Shown in pieces: positions 1-8,789 of a stretch of 38,871 bases of DNA. The DNA comes from Candidatus Blautia stercoravium (lineage in GTDB: Bacteria; Bacillota; Clostridia; Lachnospirales; Lachnospiraceae). The translations under genes were made by a program, and so were the position numbers. Below the pieces are notes generated by a model. It was not told where the DNA came from. It ran no database searches and worked only from the letters and a program-made list of their open reading frames with translations. The DNA lies in assembly GCA_019114495.1 (NCBI GenBank), contig DXFK01000061.1, forward strand, positions 1 through 38,871, read 5' to 3'. How positions within the stretch are numbered: the first letter of the stretch is position 1; the number at the start of each line of letters is the position of its first letter.

Positions 1-906
1 CACAGGCATGTTGGATGTGTTGGCAATAAGGGAAGTACGCGCCATAAGGGCATTCCCTGTCTTGGGGTCATGAAGCTTGGAGAAATCCTCCAGAACCTGG
101 GTCATTTCGTTTCCACGCTCGCCGCAGCCAATGTAGATAATAATGTCCGCGTCAGACCACTTGGCAATCTGGTGCTGGGTCATGGTCTTTCCTGTACCAA
201 ATCCGCCGGGAACTGCTGCTGTACCGCCTTTTGCAATGGGGAACAAAGTATCCAGAATACGCTGTCCCGTTACCAAAGGCTTAGAAGCCGGATAACGCTT
301 GCTGGTAGGACGGGGAATACGGATAGGCCATTTCTGTGCCAGTTTCAGCGGATATTCCGTACCGTCCTCTAAAGCCAGGACTGCAAGTGTCTGGGTAATG
401 TTGTACTTTCCGTCAGGAACTACGGATTTCACGGTTCCGTGCAGGTTTGGAGGTACCATGGATTTGTGTACAATAGAAGCTGTTTCCGGCACCTCTGCAA
501 TGATAGTGCCCCCGTATACTTCCATGCCCTCTGTAATGGTCATGTGCACGTCCCACAGTTTTTCTGTGTCCAGAGAAGATACCTGCATACCTCTGGAAAT
601 GTATTTTCCGGACTGCTCCGCAATGACGGAAAGAGGTCTTTGGATACCGTCAAAAATATTGTCCAGGATACCGGGGCCTAGAGTGACGGAAATAGCGTCA
701 CCGCTGGCGGTTACCGTTTCCCCCGGTTTCAGTCCGCTGGTTTCCTCGAAAACCTGTACTGTGGTGGCGTCTTTTTTCAGGGAAATGACTTCGCCCACCA
801 GGTTTTCCTGTCCTACATAAACCATTTCAGACATCTTAAAGCCTGTATTTCCCTTCAGGTAAATGACAGGGCCGTTAATGCCGTAAATGATACCGGTTTT
901 ACTCAT
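1..906 (-). CDS. ntpA: V-type ATP synthase/ATPase catalytic subunit A (partial, runs off left edge)
   Basis: This is the catalytic, nucleotide-binding subunit of the V1 head, which couples ATP hydrolysis to H+ or Na+ transport through the membrane rotor. Only about the first 302 residues are present; the family is usually near 590. The N-terminus reads [14 protein letters not shown], a typical V-A beta-barrel start. The P-loop [11 protein letters not shown] is visible (Lys about residue 240, around bases 181-213). The start codon is ATG at 906, inside the end of the E gene in an ATGAGTAA overlap, with GGAGGG upstream, so translation is probably coupled to E. Subunits B and D are expected just beyond the left edge. 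Confidence 0.96.
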   Translation of the reverse strand, partial: MSKTGIIYGINGPVIYLKGNTGFKMSEMVYVGQENLVGEVISLKKDATTVQVFEETSGLKPGETVTASGDAISVTLGPGILDNIFDGIQRPLSVIAEQSGKYISRGMQVSSLDTEKLWDVHMTITEGMEVYGGTIIAEVPETASIVHKSMVPPNLHGTVKSVVPDGKYNITQTLAVLALEDGTEYPLKLAQKWPIRIPRPTSKRYPASKPLVTGQRILDTLFPIAKGGTAAVPGGFGTGKTMTQHQIAKWSDADIIIYIGCGERGNEMTQVLEDFSKLHDPKTGNALMARTSLIANTSNMPV

Positions 907-1486
907 GTCTTATCCCTCCGTCAAAGTTAAAGCTTTCCTTTTCACTCTCAAAGCATGTGAGGAATGTGTTGTCAATCAGAATATTTTTGCCGGGAATGAC
1001 AGCCCGGATACCTCCCATAAAATCTGTGTCAGACAGAAGAGGAGTCATTCCCGTGCGTTTCTCCAGTTCTTCTAAAAGCGCAGCATCGGAAGCGTTTACA
1101 TAAATCTGCACCTCGTCGTTCCCTGCAATGGCAAGAGCGGCGCTGATTTTTTCTTCCAACCAGTCTGTGTATTCCGGCTGGCGACTGAATGTTTTCAGCA
1201 AATGTTCTACTTCTGTAAAGAGTTTTTCCTTTAAAGACTGCTGTTTTTTAGAGAGTTTTCTCTTAATATGCAGGTGCTCTGCGGACAGGGCCTTGTTGAT
1301 TTCCCTGGCAGCATTTTCAGATTCTATTTTAAACCGATTGTCAGAAGCAGCCTGTTTTTCCCGCTTGTGCTGTTCCATTTCCTGCTCCAGAGAAGCGCGG
1401 TACTCGGAAATGGCCTTTTGAGCCTCTTCCTGTGCACTGTTCATGGAAACATCATAGAAATGCTGCAGTTTTTCCTCTGTTGTCAT
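899..1486 (-). CDS. ntpE: V-type ATPase subunit E (peripheral stalk)
   Basis: This is a peripheral-stalk subunit that, with the H/G-type subunit, ties the V1 head to subunit I. It has about 195 residues, matching the family (about 190-200). The first 100 residues are a charged alpha-helical coiled coil rich in Glu, Lys and Gln, followed by the globular C-terminal domain containing EIQIYVNASD-like sequence. I chose the ATG at 1486 because AGAAGGTGAT lies just upstream; an in-frame GTG three codons earlier (1495) is an alternative but lies within that ribosome site. It follows the F gene by a few bases and overlaps the A gene by 8 bp. Confidence 0.93.
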   Translation of the reverse strand: MTTEEKLQHFYDVSMNSAQEEAQKAISEYRASLEQEMEQHKREKQAASDNRFKIESENAAREINKALSAEHLHIKRKLSKKQQSLKEKLFTEVEHLLKTFSRQPEYTDWLEEKISAALAIAGNDEVQIYVNASDAALLEELEKRTGMTPLLSDTDFMGGIRAVIPGKNILIDNTFLTCFESEKESFNFDGGIRHE

Positions 1487-1502
1487 ATCTATCACCTTCT
1501 TG

Positions 1503-1811
1503 TCATAATTTTAGTCCAATGGCTTCGTTTACATAAGAAGTAATGAAGTCAGGGGCGCGTCCTGTACCGTGTCGGTCAGGAATTTCAATCAGCAGGGGGA
1601 GACGGTGGTTTAAACGCATGTCGTCAATAATATCAGGAAACTCTTTCCCGAATTTTTCAGTCAGAAGAATGATACCGTTTTCCTTGTTTGAAATGGCGTT
1701 TTCTAAAGCCTGTCGAAGTTCCTCCCGCTCATGCACCACAACTCCCTCTACACCTGCCAGACGCATACCTGTATAGGTGTCAATATTGTCACTGATTAAA
1801 AACATTTTCAT
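1503..1811 (-). CDS. ntpG: V-type ATPase subunit F
   Basis: This is the small central-stalk subunit of V1 that contacts subunit D and regulates the rotor (NtpG in Enterococcus hirae naming, F in the general V-ATPase naming). Its 102 residues fit the family. The N-terminus MKMFLISDNIDTYTGMRLAG is characteristic: a Rossmann-like first strand, then the D-TYTGMRLAG segment. A downstream segment, GIILLTEKFGKE, matches the second conserved strand. An AGGTGAT ribosome site precedes the ATG. It sits 13 bp after K and just before E. Confidence 0.94.
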   Translation of the reverse strand: MKMFLISDNIDTYTGMRLAGVEGVVVHEREELRQALENAISNKENGIILLTEKFGKEFPDIIDDMRLNHRLPLLIEIPDRHGTGRAPDFITSYVNEAIGLKL

Positions 1812-1824
1812 AAGACATCACCTG

Positions 1825-2268
<444 letters not shown>

Positions 2269-2293
2269 CTAAAATCAAACGAATTTATATGGT

Positions 2294-4249
2294 TTATGTC
2301 TGTTCGGAAGTCCGTCTGCTGTTTATATGCTTTAAGAAAGGACGGAATTCCTTGCCGCTGCCCTTGTAGAAACGGCTGAACATTTCGTAGTATTCCAGAC
2401 GAAGCACTTGAATACCTACAATCAAGCCCTCCATGGCACATACAAAAACATTGCCCAGTACGATAATCAGCCAGTTAATATTTCCGCCTCTTTCCGCACC
2501 GGCCAGCATCAGCACCACGCCCATCATGGCGGCATGGCTGACAGCGAATGCACCGATACGCACAAAGGAAAGGGTATTGGACAGGAAACTCAGCATAATT
2601 TCAAATAATTCAAAAAAGCTCTGTACAAAGAACATGGGCTTGCTACCCTCAATGGCAGGGTTTTTCTTTTCTGCCAACCGGGCAATGGGTTCCTTTAACA
2701 TAATGATAACCAGCGGTACAAGGAACATCACTGCCAGAACAACTGCTGCCGGAAGGGCATTTCCCGTAAGATACAGGAGTGCACACAAAGTAAGGGTTCC
2801 ATAGAACACCAGACCGCAGACCGAGTTCTGGTCAAACCAGATGCCCTCCACATTCTTTGTCTTTACGGCATTGATAATGTGAAAAATCATGGTAATGAGA
2901 ATCAAAAACATACCAAATACAATAGCGGCTACAAATACCGTGTTCATATTTCCAAGTCCAGGAACTAAAGTCATGGCTTCTGAAGGCCGCAGCCATACGG
3001 CGTCGATGATATCTTCAAATCCGAAAATACTTCCAAACATAAATCCGAAGAAAGCAGAGAAGATACCCGCAGTTCCGATAATGGCGGCCAAATCCATTTT
3101 TTTGAACTTATAAAGCAGGAAACCTCCGACTGCCAGGAGAAGTCCCTGTCCTACATCTCCGAACATAATGCCGAAGATAAAGGAATACGTCAGCGCCACG
3201 AAGATGGTCGGGTCCATTTCATGGTAATCCGGCAGACCATACATCTTGATATACATTTCGAAAGGTTTGAAAATTTTCGGGTTTTTCAGCTTGGTAGGGG
3301 GCTTACAGCTAATCTGGTTCTGGTCGTCCTCCACCACGCAGAACAGGTTGGGATCATGTTCAATTTCTGCCATAAAGGACTTGCAGTCCCTTTCGCTCAT
3401 CCACCCGCATAATATATAGAAGGTTTCCTGATGTTCTTTCACACAGGCGGCTACTTTGCGCACATCAAAGTTGGTGGAAAGCGCATTTAAAGCAGCCTCG
3501 GCGGAGAGAATAGATTTGGCATCTCCCTCTAAAAGGGCCTGCATTTCCTCCTGGCAGCGGGTAAATTCCCGGTTTACATTTTCCAGCCGCGCTTCCAGTT
3601 CTGCATGAATCTTTTCCGGAGTACCAAAATAATGGTCTTTTTTCAGATAAATGCGTTCAAAATGCATGGAAGAGAATACCGCGTCCACCTGTTCCATTTT
3701 TGTCCAGAGCACGAAGTACAGCCCCCATACATAATCGTCCTGATGGCAGGGGAAGAACATGGTGTCCAGGTTGTCATAGACGTATTCTTTAAATTTGCCG
3801 TAATATTCCACCGGAATTCTTCCGAAACGCACCTGGACAAAGCGGTAATGAATCAGCTTGTCGATGTCTTCCGGCAGGGTGAGAAATGGAGTTATCCACT
3901 TCAAATCCTCTGTCAAAGAAGCACGTTCTTCGGCGAGTTTTTCGCATTTCCCATTGATTCTGGAAATTCGGCTGCCAAGAGAGTCTACAAGAGACTGAAT
4001 TTCCTCAAGAGAAATATCACCCGTGGGAACATCTTTGGGATTCTTCAGCAGTCCGGCGAATTCATTGACCCTGGAGAGCAAATCTTTATATGGATTTATC
4101 TGGATATAAGGAGATAAATGCTGTATCTGGCTTAGCTGCGCCATGGCATTTTCCAGATGAATCTCGTATTCGGAGAGGTATTGGTTTACCACTCGGTCAA
4201 TATCAGATTTCGGGCCGGTAATACTTAAGAATTTCATTTTCTCAATCAT
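2294..4249 (-). CDS. ntpI: V-type ATPase subunit I (membrane stator)
   Basis: This is the stator subunit that forms the ion half-channels against the K ring and anchors the peripheral stalks. At 651 residues it is normal length. Residues 1 to about 330 are soluble, with coiled-coil arms, and begin MIEKMKFLSITGPKSDIDRV. From about 340 there are seven or eight membrane helices, starting after PTIFVALTYSFIFGIMFGDV, the conserved GD-G-G entry segment. The motif SFVRIGAFAVSHAAM includes the essential Arg of the ion channel. The start is preceded by GGAGGTGAT. Confidence 0.97.
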   Translation of the reverse strand: MIEKMKFLSITGPKSDIDRVVNQYLSEYEIHLENAMAQLSQIQHLSPYIQINPYKDLLSRVNEFAGLLKNPKDVPTGDISLEEIQSLVDSLGSRISRINGKCEKLAEERASLTEDLKWITPFLTLPEDIDKLIHYRFVQVRFGRIPVEYYGKFKEYVYDNLDTMFFPCHQDDYVWGLYFVLWTKMEQVDAVFSSMHFERIYLKKDHYFGTPEKIHAELEARLENVNREFTRCQEEMQALLEGDAKSILSAEAALNALSTNFDVRKVAACVKEHQETFYILCGWMSERDCKSFMAEIEHDPNLFCVVEDDQNQISCKPPTKLKNPKIFKPFEMYIKMYGLPDYHEMDPTIFVALTYSFIFGIMFGDVGQGLLLAVGGFLLYKFKKMDLAAIIGTAGIFSAFFGFMFGSIFGFEDIIDAVWLRPSEAMTLVPGLGNMNTVFVAAIVFGMFLILITMIFHIINAVKTKNVEGIWFDQNSVCGLVFYGTLTLCALLYLTGNALPAAVVLAVMFLVPLVIIMLKEPIARLAEKKNPAIEGSKPMFFVQSFFELFEIMLSFLSNTLSFVRIGAFAVSHAAMMGVVLMLAGAERGGNINWLIIVLGNVFVCAMEGLIVGIQVLRLEYYEMFSRFYKGSGKEFRPFLKHINSRRTSEQT

Positions 4250-4267
4250 GTAATCACCTCCGAGTTA

Positions 4268-5308
4268 TTAAGTTCTTGTAATATAATCCATGGTCTCAGC
4301 AGGTGACAGTCCGTAGCGGACACATTCGACGGCTGTTGTCAGCCTGTCAACCTCATGCTCCTTGTGATAGAGGTATGAGTAAATCATAATTACTGAGTGT
4401 GGATATTTTCTTGCCTCTGTTTCCAGAATCGTTTTCAGATTCAAGTTGTAGAAATCTTCCAGTTTCTCCGGGGCAAGTGCGGGGAAACGTTTCTTATAGT
4501 AAGTGGCATCCAGAACTCTCCGAAATTCCTCTTCATCTGCGGCCTCAACCAGCGAAGAAATTTCCTTTTTCGTGAGACGGTAATGAACCGGAATCAGAAG
4601 CGCATAGATATCCATGGGCGCCATATGGTAATATTTCTTGGAACGGTAAATCCATTGCAGATTCAGCATGTCAAATTTGTTTCCATAGGCTTTGGTGATT
4701 TCCTGTAAATCCCGTTTTTTAAACAGTTTTTCTTTTACAGACCAGATATTGGCAAAGTAATATTGGTCCAGCGCCATACCATAATCAAAAATACTGGGTG
4801 TGCAGTCGCCGCCCAGCTTTATGAGAGGGGCATAATATTCAGAACCCTGCAGATTGCTGATAAATTCTGCAACCGTAGACGAAGCGGCCAGCTTTTCAAT
4901 GTCCAGCCTGGAATGTCGGTCGAAAAATTCTTTAAAAAGGGACAAATCCAAATCTGCGTGGCCCTTGTCAAAGACTTTCCTCAGGCAGTCCTTCATGACA
5001 GAGAGTTCATAGCGTTTGAAATACAGTGCCATGAAAGTTCTCTGCTGTGGGTTGGCAAAGCGGTACAGCTTGGCAAAATTCTGATGTATGGTATGAACCA
5101 GAAGCTTTTCAATATCGCCTCTGTGCAGGCTGTTTTCGTCAAGGTCGGCCCACAAATCCGAAAATCCCGGCTGCTTTTTCAGGTAGGCTACCACCTGGGT
5201 GACGGAGTCCATCTGGGATATTTCCTGATACTGGCTTTCCCGGATAAGTTTACTCTGCATGGCACGGATTTTCGTGGACAGACCGCTGTATGAAAGCAGA
5301 CTTCCCAT
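4268..5308 (-). CDS. ntpC: V-type ATPase subunit C
   Basis: This is the funnel-shaped V0-linked subunit (homologous to eukaryotic subunit d) that connects the central shaft to the K ring. It has 346 residues and is largely helical. The start MGSLLSYSGLSTKIRAMQSKL matches the conserved N-terminus, where Y-K-R-M residues contact the ring. It follows the stalk gene by 4 bp and precedes I by 18 bp, so it is cotranscribed. In E. hirae C lies later in the operon; here it precedes I. Confidence 0.93.
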   Translation of the reverse strand: MGSLLSYSGLSTKIRAMQSKLIRESQYQEISQMDSVTQVVAYLKKQPGFSDLWADLDENSLHRGDIEKLLVHTIHQNFAKLYRFANPQQRTFMALYFKRYELSVMKDCLRKVFDKGHADLDLSLFKEFFDRHSRLDIEKLAASSTVAEFISNLQGSEYYAPLIKLGGDCTPSIFDYGMALDQYYFANIWSVKEKLFKKRDLQEITKAYGNKFDMLNLQWIYRSKKYYHMAPMDIYALLIPVHYRLTKKEISSLVEAADEEEFRRVLDATYYKKRFPALAPEKLEDFYNLNLKTILETEARKYPHSVIMIYSYLYHKEHEVDRLTTAVECVRYGLSPAETMDYITRT

Positions 5309-5312
5309 AGTA

Positions 5313-5624
5313 TCACATCCTTAATATTTTATCATAGATTTGCTTGGCCAGTTGGGAGTGGTGAGTTTCGTAGTAATTTTCCATCTGGCTTAAAACAGTT
5401 TCCGTTTCAGACCTTTGCTTCGCCAGTTCGTCTTTCATCCGGATTTCCAGTTCTCTGCGGATAGTCTCAGACTTTTCCTGAACTTCCCTGTCTATGGTAT
5501 CATCAAATTTCTGAATGGACTCCTCATATTCCCGGGCGAGTTGTTTTTTCTGTTCTGCCACATCGTCCATAATATGGGAGGCTGCAGCTTCTATTTCTGC
5601 GAGCTTGCTGATAATGTCTTCCAT
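5313..5624 (-). CDS. V-type ATPase peripheral-stalk subunit (H/G type)
   Basis: This 103-residue protein is the first gene of the V-ATPase operon. It is almost entirely a charged heptad-like coiled coil (AEQKKQLAREYEES, then REVQEKSETIRREL), as expected for the stalk partner of subunit E (AhaH, or NtpF in E. hirae). The start has AGGAGAG just upstream. Similarity is by composition, length and operon position rather than a catalytic motif, so the subunit letter is less certain than the role. Confidence 0.85.
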   Translation of the reverse strand: MEDIISKLAEIEAAASHIMDDVAEQKKQLAREYEESIQKFDDTIDREVQEKSETIRRELEIRMKDELAKQRSETETVLSQMENYYETHHSQLAKQIYDKILRM

Positions 5625-5659
5625 AGGCTCTCCTCCTTCAAAATTGTTCTACATTGTTT

Positions 5660-5688
5660 ATCATACACCATTTTTGAGAAAAAGTCAT
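5660..5688 (-). promoter_or_regulatory. Probable sigma-70 promoter of the V-ATPase operon
   Basis: Read on the minus strand: -35 ATGACT (5683-5688), 17-bp spacer, -10 TATGAT (5660-5665). The predicted start lies some 30 bases before the first operon ATG. The -35 is weak (4/6). Confidence 0.55.
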
Positions 5689-5905
5689 ATGAAATTGTAT
5701 TTGAATTATGGAAAATTTAGGTAGAGTGATTAGAAAATATATCAAAATCAGAGGGAATCTATTTTAAATGCAAAAAAAATGCAGGAAGAGAAAGACGATA
5801 GAGAGAAAAACGACGAAATAAGGAGAAAAATATTTATGCCACAGAATTATCCGGATTTTAGTGGTTTATGAAACGTTCATGCAACATGTATTTTTCAAAA
5901 ATCTC

Positions 5906-5935
5906 TTGAAAGTTACCGCATATATCAGCTATACT
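5906..5935 (+). promoter_or_regulatory. Probable sigma-70 promoter of trmB
   Basis: -35 TTGAAA (5906-5911), 18-bp spacer, -10 TATACT (5930-5935), 38 bp before the trmB ATG. Confidence 0.6.
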
Positions 5936-5973
5936 CTTAAAGTAAAAATCACCATGAAAGGCAGGAAGACCCA

Positions 5974-6627
5974 ATGAGGCTTAGAAATATACCGGGTGCA
6001 AAGGACGCCATTGAAGAGAGCAAATATGTTGTTCACAACGTACAGGAGAAAAAGGGAAGATGGCAGGAAGTTTTCGGCAATGACAATCCTATTTCCATTG
6101 AGGTAGGTATGGGAAAGGGCCGATTTATCATGGATATGGCTGAGAGCAATCCCGATGTGAATTTTGTGGGAATCGAGATGTACGACAGTGTGCTGCTGCG
6201 GGCTTTACAGAAAATGGAGGAGAAAGAAGAGCAGGGAACCTTGCCAAAGAATCTGTTTTTTATCCGCATGGACGCAAGAGAGCTTCCTCTTGTTTTTGAC
6301 GAGGGAGAGGTGGGGAAGATTTATCTGAATTTTTCCGACCCCTGGCCAAAAGAGCGCCATGCCAAGCGCAGACTGACTTCCAGGCAGTTTCTGGAAAGAT
6401 ATGACCGGATTTTGAAAGAAGATGGCGTAATAGAATTTAAGACGGACAATCGGGAATTGTTTGAGTTTTCTCTGGAGGAAATTCAGGAGACCAAGTGGCA
6501 CTTGGTGGCCCATACCTTTGATTTGCACCATGACCCGGCGCTAAATGAGGGAAATGTGATGACCGAGTATGAGGAGAAATTTTCCTCTATGGGGAATCCC
6601 ATTCACAAGCTGATTGCGGCCAGATAG
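5974..6627 (+). CDS. trmB: tRNA (guanine-N7-)-methyltransferase TrmB
   Basis: This enzyme methylates N7 of G46 in the tRNA variable loop using S-adenosylmethionine. It has 217 residues, normal for the family. The SAM-binding motif IEVGMGKGRFI lies around residues 42-52, the acidic VGIEMYDSVL strand follows, and the family signature NFSDPWPKERHAKRRL is present near 123-138. The C-terminal TEYEEKF segment, which contributes to substrate binding, is also present. The ribosome site (GGCAGGAAG) is modest. A small gene follows at 6689. Confidence 0.97.
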   Translation: MRLRNIPGAKDAIEESKYVVHNVQEKKGRWQEVFGNDNPISIEVGMGKGRFIMDMAESNPDVNFVGIEMYDSVLLRALQKMEEKEEQGTLPKNLFFIRMDARELPLVFDEGEVGKIYLNFSDPWPKERHAKRRLTSRQFLERYDRILKEDGVIEFKTDNRELFEFSLEEIQETKWHLVAHTFDLHHDPALNEGNVMTEYEEKFSSMGNPIHKLIAAR

Positions 6628-6688
6628 AACCTGCACCAGGGAATGTGTAAGACATAAGATATAGAAAAGAAACTTTGTGCAGGTGCGT

Positions 6689-6838
6689 ATGGCAAAGAAA
6701 AAAGGCGGCGGCATGCAGGGCGCGCTTTTCCAGTGGGCTTATGAGAGCCGCAGAACCGGGAAGAAGTCGGCAGATGTGCTGAAATCCATAGAAGAAGTAG
6801 AGAAGACGCTGGGAACGGTGCGGATTAAGAAGAAGTAA
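6689..6838 (+). CDS. Small basic protein of unknown function (49 aa)
   Basis: A short open frame 61 bp after trmB, reading MAKKKGGGMQGALFQWAYES and ending VRIKKK. It is lysine-rich at both ends with a central helix-prone, charged segment, which could suit nucleic-acid binding; that is inference. No strong ribosome site is seen, and in-frame GTG codons at 6677 and 6683 are alternative starts. I do not recognise a family. It is kept because its codon use resembles neighbouring genes and it fills an otherwise empty gap. Confidence 0.5.
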   Translation: MAKKKGGGMQGALFQWAYESRRTGKKSADVLKSIEEVEKTLGTVRIKKK

Positions 6839-6935
6839 ATAGAAAGAAAAATAAATGATATAATAATTCTAAAATTGTCCTACAAATGTTTTAGTATCAA
6901 AAATTGAATAAAATATGCAAAAATAAAATACAAAA

Positions 6936-6964
6936 TTGACCATATTATGATTTGGTGATAAGAT
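6936..6964 (+). promoter_or_regulatory. Probable promoter of the AAA/RloB cassette
   Basis: -35 TTGACC (6936-6941), 17-bp spacer, -10 TAAGAT (6959-6964), inside a very A+T-rich stretch. The -10 overlaps an ATG at 6963, arguing that this ATG is not the translation start. Confidence 0.55.
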
Positions 6965-6989
6965 GAATATAACAGAAAGGAGGCGCCCT

Positions 6990-8177
6990 ATGTTTGTTCA
7001 GTTTTCTGTAAAAAATCATAAATCCATAAAAGAAAGGGCAACTATCAGTATGTCAGCAACAAAAGATAAGTCCCTTCAGGAATGTTTGATTTCACCGGAT
7101 AAAAAAAGAAATCTTGTTCCGGTTATGGCTGTTTACGGTGCAAATGCCGCTGGGAAGAGTAATGTTCTGCATGCTTTATTCCGAATGAGAGATATGGTAT
7201 GCGGAAAGTATGCAAAGCTGTTAAAAGGAGAAACACTGCCGCAGGAACCTTTTGCATTTGTAGAGGAGGAATTTCCACCTACAGAATTTGAGATTATTTA
7301 CTATTATAAAGGTATTAAATATGCATACGGATATACTTTTGATAAGAAGCAAATTTTGACAGAGTATCTTTATCACTGGCCGAGGGGAAGAGAGGCGCTG
7401 ATTTTTTCAAGGAATGGAGAAAACTATGAATTTCGGGAAAATATTCCGGAACAGATGACTTTGGCTGGAAGAACTCCGGGAAATCGTCTGTATTTGGTTA
7501 CGTCTAATGAATGGAATTGTGCACAGACAGAAAATGCTTACCTGTGGTTTCAACAAGGAATTTACGGGGAAGTTTCTGGAGAAATGGATTTAGAGCAGAC
7601 ACTGCAGACCATGCAGAGAGGAGAGGTGCAGAAACGGGAAATTTTAAAAGAAATGCTACTGGCAGATTTAGGGATTACAGATGTAGTCATTACCGGAACG
7701 AAAAAAGAACCGGAGATTTCCACTGTTCATTGCCTTACAGATAAAGAGGGAAAAAAGCGTCATTATACGCTGGAATTGCAGCAGGAATCCATGGGGACAC
7801 AGCGTTTTTTTGCACGTATTGGATTCTGGCTGGAGGCGTTGGAGAAAGGGGCAGTGATTTTGGCAGATGAAATTGAGGCCAGCATGCACCCTCTTCTCAC
7901 CAGACATTTGATTGAAATGATACAAAATCCGCAAATCAACATACATCATGCACAGCTTATTTTCACAACACATGATATGGGATTATTAGATTTGACCTTG
8001 CTTAGAAGAGACCAGATATGGTTTGCAGAAAAAGATGAAAATACTATGCAGACGGAAATTTACGCCCTGACAGATTTTTCACCACGCAAAGGGGAAAATA
8101 TTTCAAAAGGTTATTTGCAGGGGCGTTATGGGGCAATTCCCTTTATTGGCGGAGGTGAGGATTTGTGGGACGAATAA
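6990..8177 (+). CDS. AAA family ATPase (RloA/AbiLi-like), predicted phage-defence component
   Basis: An ABC/SMC-type ATPase of 395 residues. Walker A GANAAGKS is at about 50-57, an ABC-like signature ESMGTQRFF lies before the Walker B ILADEIEASMHP (catalytic Asp-Glu about 293-294), and the switch His is in FTTHD (about 328). The start at 6990 is preceded by AGGAGG with a six-base spacer; the upstream in-frame ATG at 6963 lies in the promoter. It overlaps the RloB-like gene by 13 bp, so the two are translationally coupled. ATPase plus TOPRIM-like partner is the layout of AbiL and PARIS anti-phage systems. The defence role is inferred. Confidence 0.88.
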   Translation: MFVQFSVKNHKSIKERATISMSATKDKSLQECLISPDKKRNLVPVMAVYGANAAGKSNVLHALFRMRDMVCGKYAKLLKGETLPQEPFAFVEEEFPPTEFEIIYYYKGIKYAYGYTFDKKQILTEYLYHWPRGREALIFSRNGENYEFRENIPEQMTLAGRTPGNRLYLVTSNEWNCAQTENAYLWFQQGIYGEVSGEMDLEQTLQTMQRGEVQKREILKEMLLADLGITDVVITGTKKEPEISTVHCLTDKEGKKRHYTLELQQESMGTQRFFARIGFWLEALEKGAVILADEIEASMHPLLTRHLIEMIQNPQINIHHAQLIFTTHDMGLLDLTLLRRDQIWFAEKDENTMQTEIYALTDFSPRKGENISKGYLQGRYGAIPFIGGGEDLWDE

Positions 8178-8788
8178 AAGAACTAAAACGTGAAAAGGGA
8201 AAAAGAAAGAGAAATCCGGTTGTGTATCTGGTATGTGAAGGGGAAGAAACAGAAATTCGCTATTTTAAACGTTTTCGGACAAGAGGATGCCATATAGATA
8301 TTATACCGATTACTTCACAGTATAAAGCAGCAGATAAGCTGGTGCAGAAAGCCAGGGCAACCATGGGGCATAATCATCCTTATTACCCAGACGAGGGGGA
8401 TGTCATCTGGTGCGTGTTTGACCGAGACGATAATACGGACGAAATGTTAAGAAGAGCCAGACAGTTGGCAGAAAGGGAGGGATACCGCCTGGCTTATTCC
8501 AATCCGGCTTTTGAATTATGGTATTTGCTTCATTTTCATAATCAAACTTCACCTATACAGGACTGTCAGACGGTTATTCGCCAACTGAAACAAAAAGGAA
8601 AACTTCCCCAGTATGAAAAAAGTCACGAGGTTTATGACAAATTGCTGCCCTATCAGGAAAATGCCTTACTGCGGGCTAAGAAAAGGTTGGAAACATTAAA
8701 TGAGAAACATCAGGAAATTATATGCAGAGGAAGCAATCCTGTAACTACGGCAGCAGAACTTGTGGAGTATTTAAACAGCAGGAGATAA
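8165..8788 (+). CDS. RloB-like protein (TOPRIM-like nuclease candidate), defence partner
   Basis: This 207-residue protein matches the RloB family. After a basic N-terminus it shows the Glu-centred strand YLVCEGEETEIRYF (about 21-34), the acidic pair VIWCVFDRDDN (Asp 86 and 88) and the family block SNPAFELWYLLHF (about 112-124). Glu followed by Asp-x-Asp is the arrangement of TOPRIM metal-binding sites. Translation starts at GTG, with GGAGG nine bases upstream inside the ATPase gene. It is the probable effector of the cassette, gated by the ATPase; whether it cuts RNA, such as tRNA, or DNA is not visible. Confidence 0.88.
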   Translation: MGRIKELKREKGKRKRNPVVYLVCEGEETEIRYFKRFRTRGCHIDIIPITSQYKAADKLVQKARATMGHNHPYYPDEGDVIWCVFDRDDNTDEMLRRARQLAEREGYRLAYSNPAFELWYLLHFHNQTSPIQDCQTVIRQLKQKGKLPQYEKSHEVYDKLLPYQENALLRAKKRLETLNEKHQEIICRGSNPVTTAAELVEYLNSRR

Positions 8789-8789
8789 T

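Larger units (their letters stand above)
5625..5973. other. Divergent intergenic region between V-ATPase operon and trmB
   Basis: This 349-bp A+T-rich spacer holds the two divergent promoters listed separately. The middle part (about 5700-5900) is purine-rich on the plus strand and shows no convincing gene. A 12-codon open frame at 5836-5871 follows AAGGAG but has no other support. Confidence 0.5.

Noticed and set aside
70..820. Plus-strand open frames opposite the V-ATPase A gene
   Set aside because: Antisense shadows; the minus strand encodes an unmistakable V-type A subunit with its P-loop.
5836..5871. 12-codon open frame (MPQNYPDFSGL) after AAGGAG upstream of trmB
   Set aside because: Lies upstream of the predicted trmB promoter, so would not be its leader; too short to support without conservation.
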